DNA of 64,000 bases from Vitellaria paradoxa (GCA_019916065.1 CM034240.1:48098238-48162237); one strand, 5' to 3'; shown: positions 10,376 to 21,650, numbered from the stretch's first letter. Translations and numbers: made by a program. Notes: generated from the sequence alone by a model not told the origin.

Positions 10376-11246
10376 TAGCATTGGATATAGTTTTACCTTA
10401 TGCACAAGCACTAATGCTATGAAAATTGTAAAAGAACTTATTGAAAGCGTGTACCACCATATCCACTGACCATGCGGCAACACGACCCACGTAGCCGCTA
10501 TATATGCAGCCGCCATGGAAATCACAGCCACCCACATTATTATTGTACTGATGCCCAGTAAAACTTCTAGTCCTGAACCATTTGCTGGATAAACGGTGCT
10601 CATAATTAGGACGATGAAGAGAGACGCAAACAACGCTAAATTGTGGAAGATCGAAAAGATATTGAAGGATTTTTCTGTGCCTTCCCTATCAGCTGACCCT
10701 CCTAGTAGATGCCACCAGGAGGGTTAATTCCTGCAATTAAAAGTAATAATATTAGATATTGGACGCTGCTGTACACACGGTGTGCGTAAGTAATTTTTAC
10801 AAAAGCAAGTTACGTTGTTGAAGATGGTGAAGATTTTGAAAGATGTTTTCATGCTAGCGGCGGCCTTCCCTATCTGCTCCCGCTCCTGGTAAATTCCACC
10901 TGGAGGGCTAATCCCTGCAATTAATAAATAGTTATAATCCTGATATGACATTAATAATTTAAATACAATAAATTATTGAAAGAAAATATAATTATAGTAA
11001 AACAAGAATAGGTTAATTTTAAAATTTAAACAATTTAGTTTGATTTTAAAATAAATTAATATTAAGAAGTAAGGTGGGAGAAATTCATTTCTTATGTGGA
11101 ATGATCTTTAAAATCACCGTACCAGCAGTGAAAGTGACTCTGGCGATCAAAATAGCAACCAGTGCTACAGTGTTCCTGGCGTTCAGTTTCCCTTCGCCCG
11201 GCTGGACTGGTACAGAACTCGATGTTGAGTCATTGTTACCAGCCAT
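10238..11246 (-). pseudogene. PGG-domain membrane protein pseudogene (L2)
   Basis: Exon 1 (11,246-11,123) starts MAGNNDSTSSSVPVQPGEGK, then LNARNTVALVAILIARVTFT, and ends at a CTG|GTACGG donor. The 124 bases match R2 exon 1 without a difference that I can see. The intron ends TTGCAG at 10,915. A first exon-2 copy (from 10,914) encodes GISPPGGIYQEREQIGKAAA, then MKTSFKIFTIFNN. A second, partial exon-2 copy with its own TTGCAG acceptor begins at 10,730, but GINPPGGIY is followed by an in-frame TAG (10,704-10,702) and a small deletion. From 10,633 the frame is open again through TM2-TM4 (MFASLFIVLIMSTVYPANG, MWVAVISMAAAYIAATWVVL, PHGQWIWWYT) to TAA at 10,238. No splice path joining the parts in frame was found. 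Readthrough of copy one would give a product of about 104 residues with one helix. Confidence 0.85.
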
Positions 11247-11640
11247 GGCTTTAATCAATATGCAACTTTCCTTCCTTTACTAAAGAGAAGGAATGGGAGG
11301 GTTCCAGAGGAATAAAGAAGAGGAAAAGAGTGATGAGATTATTGCCAGAGGCACAAGTGTATCAAATTTAAGGACGAAGGAGAGGAAGGGTGACGGTTGG
11401 CCACGTGGAGTGGCAGAACTGGTCATCTTCTGCTGCCATATTTCCAATTTTCATTTGTTTAACCATGTCGAAGAAATGCAGGCAATAAAAGATAAAGCAA
11501 TTGAAAAACCAGGTCGTCACGGGTTTAATTTCTTTCAAAGTTATAATATAATTTTTAATGGAAATTTATTGGAAAGTTGCTTTATTTTAATGTGAACAGA
11601 AGGGATTCCGCGGTGATTGCGAATGGATATTAATAAATTA
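11247..11640 (-). promoter_or_regulatory. L2 promoter and 5' UTR region
   Basis: Reading on the minus strand: CTCTTTAGTAAAGGAAGGAA and AAGTTGCAT lie just before the ATG, as in all family members. GTCCTTAAATTTGATACACT occupies the TATA position of the intact family members. A perfect G-box, CCACGTGGCC, lies at about 11,399-11,408. The distal GTTCACATTAAA word lies at 11,586-11,597. Frames on the plus strand here are shadows. Confidence 0.55.
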
Positions 11641-11888
11641 TTCCTGATGAGTAATATCCAATCCTCAGATTAATTAACTGTCAGGTTTATTACCATAATT
11701 AACATTGACAATGATAGGAAACAGGAAAAAGAATAAAAAAAAGAAAAAGAAAAAGAAAAAGAAAAAGAAAAAGAAAAAGAAAAAAGAAAAAGGAGGAAAG
11801 GAAGAAGAATCAGTTTTAAATGACTGAGACTAAGGGGTAGCTTGAGAGCTCAAAGCTGATTGATGGAGCACATCTTTCTCGGCAAGTT

Positions 11889-11928
<40 letters not shown>

Positions 11929-12874
11929 TACCTTGGACATGCTTATTTTGGACATGCATACTTTTGAAAAAAAAAAAAAAATTAATTTCCATATATAGAT
12001 ATCCCCAAAATTTTCTGTTTATGGGAGTTCCTTCCAATAGCAACTCTAATTCAATCACAGCCGACAAAGTGCAAAAACAAGTTGATTTCATAAAAAAGAC
12101 CCATCGTTCGTACCCTACAGCCATTCATTGGTACGATTGTTTTCCGGCGCATATATTCTTTAGATCACCACTCAAACTTGACTATTATTATTATTATTAT
12201 TTTTAAATTACTCAAATTTAATTTAGAGCATTGAAAAATATTAAAAATTATTAAAAATTATTTATTTTTTATCTTATTACACAAATTACCAATTCACAAT
12301 TTTTATTAAATTTTATAATTTTTTGTCACTTTAAATGTTCTTTTAATTTGAGAAAAGATATCTCAACCTTCAGCATTTATTTTTTTTTTTTTGGTTAAAG
12401 ACAAATATCTTGGAGTAACGTGAAATTCTCTCTAGGATCTATCAATTTAAGCAAATAACTAATAGGTTATTAATTGAAAAATTATTTTTAAAGAAGAAAC
12501 TATGTGTTCTTGGGATTTACGAGCTCCATAATTAGAACTTTTAAGGGGTTCAAATGGATTGGATTTAAGTAAATTAAAATAATAATAATATAAATGAAAA
12601 AAAAAGTGTTGAATACGGATACTGTAACTTAATTAATTGTTAATCTCTTACACTGGATATGATATACATGCAAAGAATGAGCCGAGAATTTCTAACGAGG
12701 GCGGTCAATATTTTAGGACGAGAGAGGGTCAAACTCCTATATATAAATTTTTTATTTGAAAATGTAAAATATCTAGTGGCAATTGTAAGATTATAAGAGA
12801 TTACAGCCACCACAATTAAATTCTTATCTATTTGCATAGCTTTTGTTATTCTAATAAATTATCTAAACGCTAAA
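11641..12874. other. L2 upstream flank, no gene
   Basis: Mirrors 39,115-40,380. It has (GAAAAA)n near 11,735-11,800, a (CT)n tract at about 11,889-11,927 (the mirror (GA)n at 40,079-40,137 differs in length), an A run at 11,968, a (TTA)n run near 12,183, and otherwise AT-rich sequence with no credible frame. Confidence 0.65.
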
Positions 12875-14150
12875 CCCCCGTTTGATAACGTTTTTATTTT
12901 TTATTTTTCTGTTTACGTTTTTTAAATTTTGTACATTGGTAACAGAAACATGTTTATTAAATTTGTTTCCGTTTTTTTTGTTTCCAAAAAAAAAATGAAA
13001 ATAAAAACAGAAAAACGGAAGCAGAAAAAAAATATTTTCACTCTGTTTTCTTTTTTTATTGCAAATATTTTGTCAATTTTAAAGTCTTTGTCTATTTTTG
13101 TTACATTACATAAAAATAAATTATTTTATTCAAATATTTTATTAAAATAAGTTATTTTAATAAATAATATAATTAAATTCAATAACTTAATTATATAAAT
13201 TAATATAAATTATGTTTAATAAATAATAAAACTAAATTAATTAATTCAATTTAATAATTAATTATTGCTAAATTATCTGAAATAAATATCATAATTAATT
13301 TATTTAATTTAATAATTAATTAATTTATAAAAATAATTAATAATAAATAATTAAATTACATTAATTTTTAATTTAATTTAATAATAATTATTAAATTATT
13401 TAAATAAATGACATAATTAAATTAAATTATTTATGATTTAATTAATTTAATTTATATAAAATATATTTTATTAAATTATTTTAATACATAATTAAATTAA
13501 TTTAATTAATTTAAAAATAAATAATTTAATTTAATAATTAATCTAATTTAATTATTTATTAATATGAAATATATTTTATTAATTTACTTTGATAAATAAT
13601 ATAATTAAATTATAATTAATATATTTTATATTTATTAAATTAAATGATATAATATTTATATTTCATTCAATTATTTTTAATAAATAATATAATTTAATAT
13701 ATTTTATATTTATTGAATTATATGATTTTAATAAATAATTTACTATATTAATTTAATTAATTATATTAATTAATATATTTTATATTTATTAAATTAAATG
13801 ATATAATATTTATGTTCATTCAATTATTTTTAATAAATAATATAATTTAATATATTTATATTTATTGAATTAAATGATTTTAATAAATAATTTACTTTAT
13901 TAATTCAATTAATTATATTAATTTAATTAAATTAATATAAAAGATATTTTATTAAGTTGTCTTAATTTTTTAAAACTAATAAAATTAAATATTTTCTAAA
14001 ATAAAAAAATTAATAATTATAAACAAACTTGCATTACCAAGCGCAGTTTCAGTTTTCATTTCAGAAAAATAAACTGTAACAGAAAACAAAAAACAGAAAA
14101 CGGTAACAGAAAAATAATAACAAAAACATAATAACGTTGTCAAACGGACC
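12875..14150 (+). mobile_element. 1.28-kb AT-rich MITE
   Basis: The outer ends CCCCCGTTTGATAACGTTT and AACGTTGTCAAACGGACC are inverted repeats extended by CTGTTTACG/CGGTAACAG-type words. CTAAA flanks both sides (12,870-12,874 and 14,151-14,155). The interior is almost only A and T, built from short AATTTAATTAAAT-like words on both strands. Copies lie at 37,875 (mirror), 18,082 (M1 intron) and 43,428. There is no coding capacity; a hAT- or Harbinger-like origin cannot be decided. Confidence 0.82.
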
Positions 14151-15031
14151 CTAAATATGTGTATATGTAAATTGTACTAAATTGCAAGCCATCTTGGCCC
14201 GGCTTTGTGTCTGTGATACATGTTCTACTGTTATTTTTTTTTCTTTTGAAAAATGCCCTTCTATTAGATTTTTTATAATAAAATAATATTTTTAATTTTT
14301 AAAATTATGGTCTATAATTAAAAAAATACATTATAATAATATAACTTTTTGCGAGATAATCACTTAAAAAAAAAAAAACTCATCAAAATGTACTTTTATA
14401 ACTTAAGTACCATAGCAAGTCATTTCGGTGTACAAAAAATTGATATACCATTTTCCTTCCCTAAAAGAGTTATCACAAACCATTTGGGAGTTAAAAAATT
14501 GAAATTTATGTGAATTTTAATGGGCTTAATGTTGGAAGGCTAGCTTCTTTGCCATAATTTTTCCTATATGTAAAATTGTGCTAAAATAATATACTGATGA
14601 TAATTTTGTAATAAAATGAATCTTAATTAATGATTTATTCATTTAAAATAAATTGTACATAACAGAATTGCATTATTTTATTATTTTTTGTAAAATATTC
14701 TGTTTGTACACATTTTATAAAAGATGACCATCTACTTTGTTAAGTTTCCAGTTTATAGAGGCAGTTCGAGAGAATGTGAAATTCCCACGATACAAGAACT
14801 CAAGGCAGGCTCGCTATTATCGGGAGGCACAATCGCTATTACCGGGAGTTGCCACCATCACCTCGCGGCCAACACATCCATGATTGAATATGCCACTCAA
14901 TGAGAGAAAAATATCTGCATTGATTATGCAATTGACATTCTCTTTACAGACGTGGTTGTATTCATTTAAATGGAATCGCCGTGGAATTTACTGGCACTCA
15001 TATAAATGGTATCGCCGTTAATCTATTGCCA
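14151..15031. other. Arm spacer, no gene
   Basis: Mirrors 36,986-37,874. Bases 14,760-15,030 are more complex (CAAGGCAGGCTCGCTATTAT; ATCGCCGTTAATCTATTGCC) and the same in both arms, but have no significant frame. They could be an old element; not recognised. Confidence 0.55.
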
Positions 15032-15046
15032 ACCAACACATAAGTA

Positions 15047-15381
15047 AAAAAAAAAAAAAAAGGATTTAACCTCGAGAGATTCACTCCCTAGGCCAAACCC
15101 CTAGAGAGTGAATCTCTTTTGGTTTGTGCCACACATACCGGCCCCTCAACATGTATAGCGGTCAATCGCGAACTCGCGTAGCGGCGGGGAGTCGGACCCA
15201 CACCTAAGAACTGGATACGGTTCGTCCAGCCAAGGAGGCCCGTCCTACTAACCTTTACTACGCTTTGCGCCCGGGAGGCTGGCCCCAAGTTTTTGCTAGA
15301 GAGGAGACTTGAACTTGAGACCTTGGGGTGGTAAGCCCCTAAGTCCCAGTCCAAGACCATCCCATCTAACCCCTTGGGGTT
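15047..15381 (-). mobile_element. SINE with poly(T) tail, left arm only
   Basis: A 335-bp insertion is flanked by the 15-bp duplication ACCAACACATAAGTA (15,032-15,046 and 15,382-15,396). Read on the minus strand it begins GGTTAGATGGGATGG (A-box-like region), has CAAGTTCAAGTCTCC (B-box-like), and ends with a strong hairpin (GAGATTCACTCTCTAGG pairing with CCTAGGGAGTGAATCTC) and about 15 T. The right arm has the empty site ACCAACACGAGTAATGC (in reverse, about 36,968-36,985). The 90-residue minus frame inside is not a gene. Plant SINE families with short T-rich tails are known; the family is not identified. Confidence 0.92.
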
Positions 15382-15396
15382 ACCAACACATAAGTA

Positions 15397-16507
15397 ATGC
15401 TGCCGGGCTCAGGTTTTTGTTTTTTGACATGTTGGGATCATCACCCATTAATTGACCCATTATTATGTTATTTATTAGATGGTCTTACTCATTTATTAAA
15501 TGTATTGTTATCAGTCGAATCACATTTATATCTACCTACCTTTCTTTGATCACTATTGATAAAAAAGGAGAGATGTTCTGCATGAGAGGAGAATTGTCTG
15601 TCCGGATTCATGAGATACTTTGGTTCAGATAATCCAGAGAAAGAGAGAGAAAAAAGCAAAATTTTGTATTCATTATTGTGATTATATAGTAGATTTTGTT
15701 CCTTACCTATGATGTAGGTCAAGAGTACCGAATCACATTAATGTGTGTGTTATCATTCTTTTTTTTTCTTTTATTCTACTTTAATTTTTTTTTACATGAC
15801 AATGATAGGACACGGGAAAAAGAATACAAGAAGAAGAAAAAGAAAAAAAGAAAAAGAAGGAAAAGAAAAAGAATCAGTTTTAAATGGCAGTGCCTGAGAC
15901 TATTGGGCAGCTTAAGAGCTCAAAGCTGATTGATGGAACACATCTTTCTTGGCAAGTTGCTCTCTCTGTCTCTCTCTCTCTCTCTCTGCTTAGAAGTTAT
16001 AATTAAGCTTTTCTCTATTATGAATTTACGATGTGGCGTTAACCAAAGGCCTGGTGAGCTTCTGGGTTACAATTACGAGTTCGATGCGGTTGGGTCTTTC
16101 GCTAGCGTGCGAATGAAAATATTCTGAAAATATTTGTAAAAATATTAAAATATTTTAAAATATTTATTATTCAATAAATAAATAATTAAACAGCTTATGA
16201 TTTCGATATATATCGTATCATATTTTTGTATATTTTTTATATTTGAATAAAAATGTTAGAATTACTATTTTACAAGTATTCTATTTAAGATTTAAATTTT
16301 TTTTTTCAATCATTCAAATAGAAAAAGAAATAATATTTTGTTCATTACTTCAATAAATCTTCAGCCATCAAAGAATGAGCCGAGCATTTTCTAAATATTA
16401 AGGTAAAGTTTGGGAAACTGGAAAAAAAAAAAAAAAAGAAGTTAACTTTTCTGTAACTAATTATTAAAAAATTAATTTTTCTTATGTTTGAGAAGAAAAA
16501 AAACTGC
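15397..16507. other. Arm spacer with (CT)n and poly-purine tracts
   Basis: Mirrors 35,691-36,967. A (GAAAAA)-like purine tract lies at 15,820-15,880 and a (CT)n tract at 15,960-15,990, next to GATTGATGGAACACATCTTT, a word that also occurs by the (CT)n tract at 11.86 kb. Nothing coding is seen. Confidence 0.6.
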
Positions 16508-16600
16508 GCGTGGCCTTTAACTCAGTGGTTAAGAGCCTCTCCTGCCTGCTCATGACTCGAGTTCGAGTCTTCCCCCTCCCCCTTTAAAAAAAAAAAAACT
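16508..16600 (+). mobile_element. tRNA-derived SINE-like element
   Basis: GCGTGGCCTTTAACTCAGTG followed by GTTAAGAGCC resembles a tRNA 5' half with A box. GACTCGAGTTCGAGTCTTCC matches a B box. An A-rich tail follows CCCCCTTT. The clover-leaf is incomplete, so it is a SINE head rather than a working tRNA gene. The mirror copy lies at 35,600-35,690. Confidence 0.7.
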
Positions 16601-17097
16601 TCACCTTTCAAAAAAAAAAAAAAATTGGAAAGGAAAAAAACTAACATTTTGAAAGTTAATTTTTTAACTTTTTGTTAATTTGAAAATTTTTCCTTTTATG
16701 ATTTGAAAAAAAAAATAAATATATAAAAAGGTGAATTTAATTATTTTAAAAAAAGTCAAAAATTAAGTAGTTAAAAGTTAGTCAAAAAATTAAAAAATAT
16801 AGTATAATAACACATTTTGTGATCCTTCAAAATATAAAATTTGATATTACGAAGTATACAAGGCACAATTAATAATCAAATCACTCAATTAATTTTGAAA
16901 ATGCAGCTACCACATTGTGACTAAAATTTAAAAATCATTATAATATTAAAATTTAATTAACATTATCTTATCAAATATTTTATTTGAATAACATTCAATT
17001 AATTATTTACCAAATAAAAAATAAATTTTTAAGTACTATTTTCTTTGTCTTGTCTCTCTTTTTTGAAAGGGGGGGGGGTGACATGGGAATTGGCAAA
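16601..17097. other. Inner end of the left arm
   Basis: AT-rich, non-coding, and closely matched by 35,071-35,580 inverted. A run of ten G (17,069-17,078) replaces about 30 bases present in the right arm. Similarity ends right after GGGAATTGGCAAA at 17,097. Confidence 0.7.
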
Positions 17098-17104
17098 CAA
17101 CCTT

Positions 17105-17480
17105 ATAACAGTAGAACATGAACGCGCAGTTGTTGTCCCTACCCTCACCCTTCTCCTTCATCTATAAATTTGACACACTTGTGCTACCGGTTGACTACAG
17201 TCTCATCGCTCTTCTCCTCTCCTTATGTTCGTCTGAAACCCTCCACTCTCTGTCTCTCTCCGCTGTTACTTCCTTTTCTGCATCGAACACCTTACTAGAT
17301 TTCGCCATAACAAAAACCCGATCTCCATCATCTCTCATAGCTTCTTCTCTCTCCATATTACTCTGTATCGAGAGGTATATCTCTGTACCTCTAGGTCACA
17401 TTAACACAGAGAGAGAACCTGATCAAGAAAAACTAGTCCTCAACTAGTCTGTTAAGGAAGGAAAGCTGCATCTCAAAGCC
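17105..17480 (+). promoter_or_regulatory. M1 promoter and 5' UTR
   Basis: GTTGTTGTCCCT, then CTCACCCTTCTCCTTCATC, then the TATA-like CTATAAATTTGAC (17,161), then TCATCGCTCTTCTCC are shared in order with the M3 promoter (32,360-32,490) and the relic at 55,213. Before the ATG come AGAGAGAACCTGATCAAG, CTGTTAAGGAAGGAAAG and CTGCATCTCAAAGCC. The 109-residue frame across it is UTR sequence, not a protein. Confidence 0.7.
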
Positions 17481-19102
17481 ATGGGAGGTAACAACTATGA
17501 CTCAACATCGAACGGGAATGACAAATTGGACAAAGGGAAACTAAACACCCTGAACACAGTAGCACTCTTGTCTGTTTTGATCGCCACAGTCACGTTCACT
17601 GCAGGTAAAGGGGCAATTCATATCAGACTTATCTGTGTCTTGTGTTCAAATCCTTACTTGTTTCTGTTTTTATTTATGCTCAATTTTATTTTCAAAAAAA
17701 TTAATAAACATGCTGTAACATCAATTTATTTTAAAATCAAATTAAATATTTTGAATTTTGCAATTAACATATCGATGCAGCAAGTGGTGAACCTTCTGCG
17801 TGCTTGTGAATTCCTAGATAGAAATTACAAAGAAGCAATCAACTATTACTAGAGTTTAATTAGAAAACCACTCAGAGCAGTAAAAAGAGAAAGAAAGTTC
17901 GCAATAATATTATTAATCCTCAAAAACTTAACTCCCCCTGTCCATAGGGTTGCCTAAGTTAAAAAAAAAAAAAAAATTCTTGGATTCTAAAATCTTAATC
18001 AAGATTGAAATACTTAAAATTAAGAAAAAAAATACTGAAAAAGACAAATATGAATTAAAGTCAAATTTAGACAGTAGTTAAGGCTGTTTAGTAACGTTAG
18101 TATTTTTTTGTTTATGTTTATTTATATATATTTTTTGTTTTTTTGGTTATATATATATTTTTTTTTTGAAATAAAAGTTGAAACTGCATTTAGAAATGTA
18201 ATTTTATTTATAATCTTAATTTTTTTCTTAAAATGTTTAATTTTATTAGTCTTTTAAAAAATTAATTGAATTTAATATAATATATTTTATTTTTATTGAA
18301 TTAAATACTTTTAATAAATAACTTAATTAAATAAATAACTTAATTAAATTAATATAAAATATATTAAATTATATTATTTATTAAAAATATTTTTAATTTA
18401 ATAAAATATTTGTATAAAATAATTTATTTTAATATGATGCAACAAAATAGATGAAGTGTTAAAATTAATAAAATATTTGTAACAAAAAAAAACAAAATGA
18501 CAATATTTTTTTATTACGTTTTTTATTTAAATTTTTTTTTGAAAACAAAAAAATATAAATAAATTTAATAAACATGTTCCTGCTATTAATTTACAAAATT
18601 TTGAAAACACAAACAAAAAAAATAAAAAAAGAACAAAGAAAGCGTTACCAAACAAGAGTTAAAGAACATAAAATTAAAATAAAGTGAAATTTTTCATAAG
18701 AAAATTTAATTATCATTTTCACCTGTGTCACATATTTTTGTCGTGTTCTGATTACATTTTCTCTCAATAATTTCTTACATTTGAGTAATTGTGTCGTTTT
18801 TAATACTATCACTATTAATTGCAGGAACTAACCCCCCTGATGGCTTTTACCAAGAGGGACAGCAAATTATAGGGAATGCCCTTGCCAACAAAAAAACATC
18901 CTTCAAAATCTTTACAATCACCAACAATATGGCCTTTTTTGCGTCTCTTTTGGTCGTCCTACTTATAAGCAGCATTTGTCCGGCAGATGATAAAGCACTA
19001 GATGTTTTCTTGGGTATCAATACAGCAATAATGTGGGCGGCTGTGATTTGTATGGCAATTGCATATCTAGCAGCTGCGGTGGGTTACGTTGCCCTACGGT
19101 GA
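17481..19102 (+). pseudogene. PGG-domain membrane protein, frameshifted (M1)
   Basis: Exon 1 (17,481-17,604) encodes a short polar N-terminus and KLNTLNTVALLSVLIATVTF, ending GCAG|GTAAAG. Intron 1 (17,605-18,824) is 1.2 kb because it contains a MITE. Exon 2 (18,825-19,102) encodes NPPDGFYQEGQ (the PGG motif changed to PDG), TM2 (about residues 74-92) and TM3 (about 107-125). An extra G near 19,078 then replaces the usual ATWVVLPHGQW reading with AVGYVALR and a stop, giving 133 residues without TM4. Beyond the stop the lost frame continues (TWWCT) but has further lesions, including a stop near 19,170. A truncated three-helix protein is possible. No ankyrin repeats are encoded in the window. 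Confidence 0.8.
18082..18656 (+). mobile_element. AT-rich MITE inside the M1 intron
   Basis: GGCTGTTTAGTAACG at the start and CGTTACCAAACAAG at the end are inverted repeats; AGTTAA flanks both sides (18,076-18,081; 18,657-18,662). End and interior words match the larger elements at 12,875 and 37,875. The splice sites of M1 are untouched. Confidence 0.75.
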
Positions 19103-19184
19103 CGGGACATGGTGGTGCACGGTTTTATTGGGTTCTTTAACAATTATATAGCAGTAATTCTGTGCTTACGGTAAAACTGAAACT

Positions 19185-19375
19185 AGGTCCACCCCCTACC
19201 CCACGCCCACCCCCTCCAGAAACCAAGCCCACCCCCACGCCCAACCCGAGCCCGAGCCCGAACCCGAGCCCCTCCCCCTCCAGCCCCAGCCCCAGCCCCA
19301 CCCCCTCCCCCTCCGCCTCCAGCCTAGCCTAGCCCTAGCCCCAGCCCCAGCCCATCTCCCTCCACCGCACCCCAC
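19185..19375 (+). repeat. C-rich CCCGAG/CCCCAG simple-repeat tract
   Basis: About 190 bases of nearly pure CCC(N)nn repeats (CCACCCC, CCCGAGCCCGAGCC, CCCCAGCCCCAGCC) form a sharp GC island in AT-rich DNA. It sits where the TM4-to-C-terminus coding region of M1 would be. One frame reads Pro/Ser-rich, but it is not joined in frame to M1. The other strand is G-run rich and could form G-quadruplexes. Confidence 0.85.
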
Positions 19376-19380
19376 GCCCT

Positions 19381-19930
19381 CATAGCGGTGGGCTTAGTGC
19401 TCATATAGCTGGCGCTCTTTCCGAACGAGATTTTGATAAAATCTGTCTCTTCTGCAAACAGGTTACGAATGAGACTTTGACGTTAAATTCCTGCCAACCG
19501 CTAACCAGATTAAAAATAAAAAAATAACAAAAATAAAAAATGAGCATTGCTCTCTCTCTTCCCCTCCCGTCAACTCGTGTTGGCTCATAGGGTGGACTCT
19601 CTATGGTGAGAAAGCGGAGTGGGTACCAGAGGGTGCATCTCTCAATCTGAAGCATCCCTTCGAAAAGGGTGGTTGCTTCCCCCTAGTTTTTGTTCAGATC
19701 CCTCTCAAGTCTGCCCATGGCCCATGAGTTGCAGTTATTTGAAAGACTATGAGTTTGTTGCCCATTTTTTTATGCAGATTTGCAACCCCCCATTGATTTT
19801 CTTAACCTTAATGGTTCTTAATTTATTCAAGATATTGTATAATTCACAACTCGAAACTCATGTCCGTACCAGTTTTATGCCTAGAAACAACAACAGTTGT
19901 TGTATTTACGTGTTTTTGTGAACCTGGTGT
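19381..19930 (+). other. M1 3' UTR and downstream flank
   Basis: AAAATCTGTCTCTTCTGCAA (19,438) and GAAGCATCCCTTCGAAAAGG (19,650), then CCATGAGTTGCAG, match the 3' regions of R2 (41.77-41.92 kb) and the relic at 49.07 kb. Frames on either strand here are incidental. Confidence 0.65.
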
Positions 19931-21347
19931 TGAGAAATTTGGCTAGGGTTTCTGGGCTTATAGCAAAGATTGGGAGTCGACGAGAAGGGAAGAACAAACA
20001 GCGGCCAGTCTCCTCTTTTTTCTTTTTCTTTTTAAATTAAATCTGGTTAAGGTTAACAGGGATTTAACGTCAAGTCTAACTCTGTTTAGAGAGTAGTCAA
20101 ATTTTATTGAAACTACGCTGTTTTGGGTCTGTGGATGGAATAAAACTGGAACTGGGACAGAAGATCGGCGGTCCTTCCAGAATCTCGTTTCCCTATTTCT
20201 CTTTTTGCGGCGGCCACCAGTGACGAGTGAGCTACCATCCATTACTTCCCCAAGTGGTGAAGGGTAGACATCAGGAACTAGCAGCCGACGTTGAGGAACT
20301 GGGGCGTATGTGACTAAGGGTGGAACGACTTACGTGCCTGCCGGTATATGTATAATATATGTATTTTCGTTTTTGATTATCCAATTTCAAATTAATAAAT
20401 TCCTCGTTTTACACGTATCTTCTGCTCAATTGTGGTCGTCATTCTTCTGTTTCAACGATGAACCGTTCTGAATCAAAATTTAAAACCAAAAAGATCTGCC
20501 CTTTTCTTGCCCCAAAAATTAAAACAGAAAGGTTGTTCCTCCCACTACCAATGCACAAACAGTAAAGTAGCACGAAACAAAATTTAATTAAAAATAATTA
20601 AAAAATTAATAAAATTAAATTTTTAAATTTTTTTAGCATACCAAGTATCTCGAAATATATTGTTTGGAGTTAAAAAATATAATTTTATAAATCTCTATAA
20701 TTACGAATTATGAAACTATAAAATTTAAATTTTTTATTCATGTATATAACACGAAATATTAATTTTTACAAATTTTTATAATTTAAACACTTACTTCATA
20801 TTTATAAGGTAAAATAATAAATAATTTGGGCTGGAGCTCCATCAAAGATCAATGTTGCCTCAAAAATCGCGAAGTGACTTTTTTTCTTTTCTTTTGCTTG
20901 ATGCAACCATTGTTGTAAAAGTCGGTAAATTTTAAATTTTGATGAGTAAATTATTTCATTATCCGGCGAATCATCCTTTTTTTTTTTTTTAGTGATGGCA
21001 TTAATTTAAAATTAGAGGATTAAAAAATTTTTGTGGAGAAATAATTTTTTTTTTTCAATTATATGGGAATTGGTTATTCTTGAAAGTTAAATACTATCTA
21101 AGTCATACACCTAATCCATCACTCAGCTCGCTTTCAATTCATCTTAACCAATTCATTTAACTCACGGAGTCAACTCAAACAACAGACCAACCGAACCTTG
21201 TCTTCATCTTCCTCCTCCTCCTAATCCTTCTGCATAAATTTTTCATTAACACAACTGAACAAGCAAAATTTGGATCTTATTTCACCTTTATCAACACCAT
21301 TCGGATGAAATGGCTTCGAGGATTTTACGCCCGCTCATAAATTTTTA

Positions 21348-21380
<33 letters not shown>

Positions 21381-21650
21381 TCAGTTACTTAATTTTCATA
21401 TTTTTGGTCATCATCCTAAATAAAGATTTACATCCCTTTGGATTTAGCAGAGTGGTGGAGATTTTTTTGTTTTTTCCCTTTCTTTTCTATTCTCTTTCAA
21501 ATTAATAATAATCTAAAAGCACACCTATGAAACACGCCATCATAATCATGGTAGTAAGATCATAGAGGTTAATTTAGAGGATACTTATGTCCATTAGGTT
21601 TCCCATATTAGGAATGCTAAAACCATGGAGATCGCAACAGTTCTTTAGAA
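19931..21650. other. Spacer without recognised gene
   Basis: Bases 19,940-20,330 are less AT-rich and hold a 94-residue minus frame (MDGSSLVTGGRRKKRNRETR...). It is basic, matches no family I recognise and has no repeat support, so I do not call it a gene. Bases 20,570-21,060 are AT-rich. Bases 21,360-21,480 match the R1 upstream region (62,400-62,510), so they belong to the M2 promoter unit. Confidence 0.45.

Noticed and set aside
11816..12124. 102-residue minus frame with a long Arg-Glu repeat
   Set aside because: The repeat is a translated (CT)n microsatellite, and the frame overlaps the non-coding flank of L2; the mirror region does not keep it at the same length.
15088..15360. 90-residue minus frame
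   Set aside because: Lies wholly within the SINE at 15,047-15,381.
16508..16580. Possible functional tRNA gene
   Set aside because: A- and B-box-like motifs are present, but the acceptor stem and 3' half do not complete a clover-leaf; a duplicated copy with an A-rich tail fits a SINE.
17118..17447. 109-residue frame upstream of M1
   Set aside because: The sequence is promoter and leader shared by M1, M3 and relics; the frame is not conserved among them.
19958..20242. 94-residue basic minus frame as a gene
   Set aside because: No recognised family, no duplicate in the window and no convincing promoter; kept only as a remark in the spacer entry.
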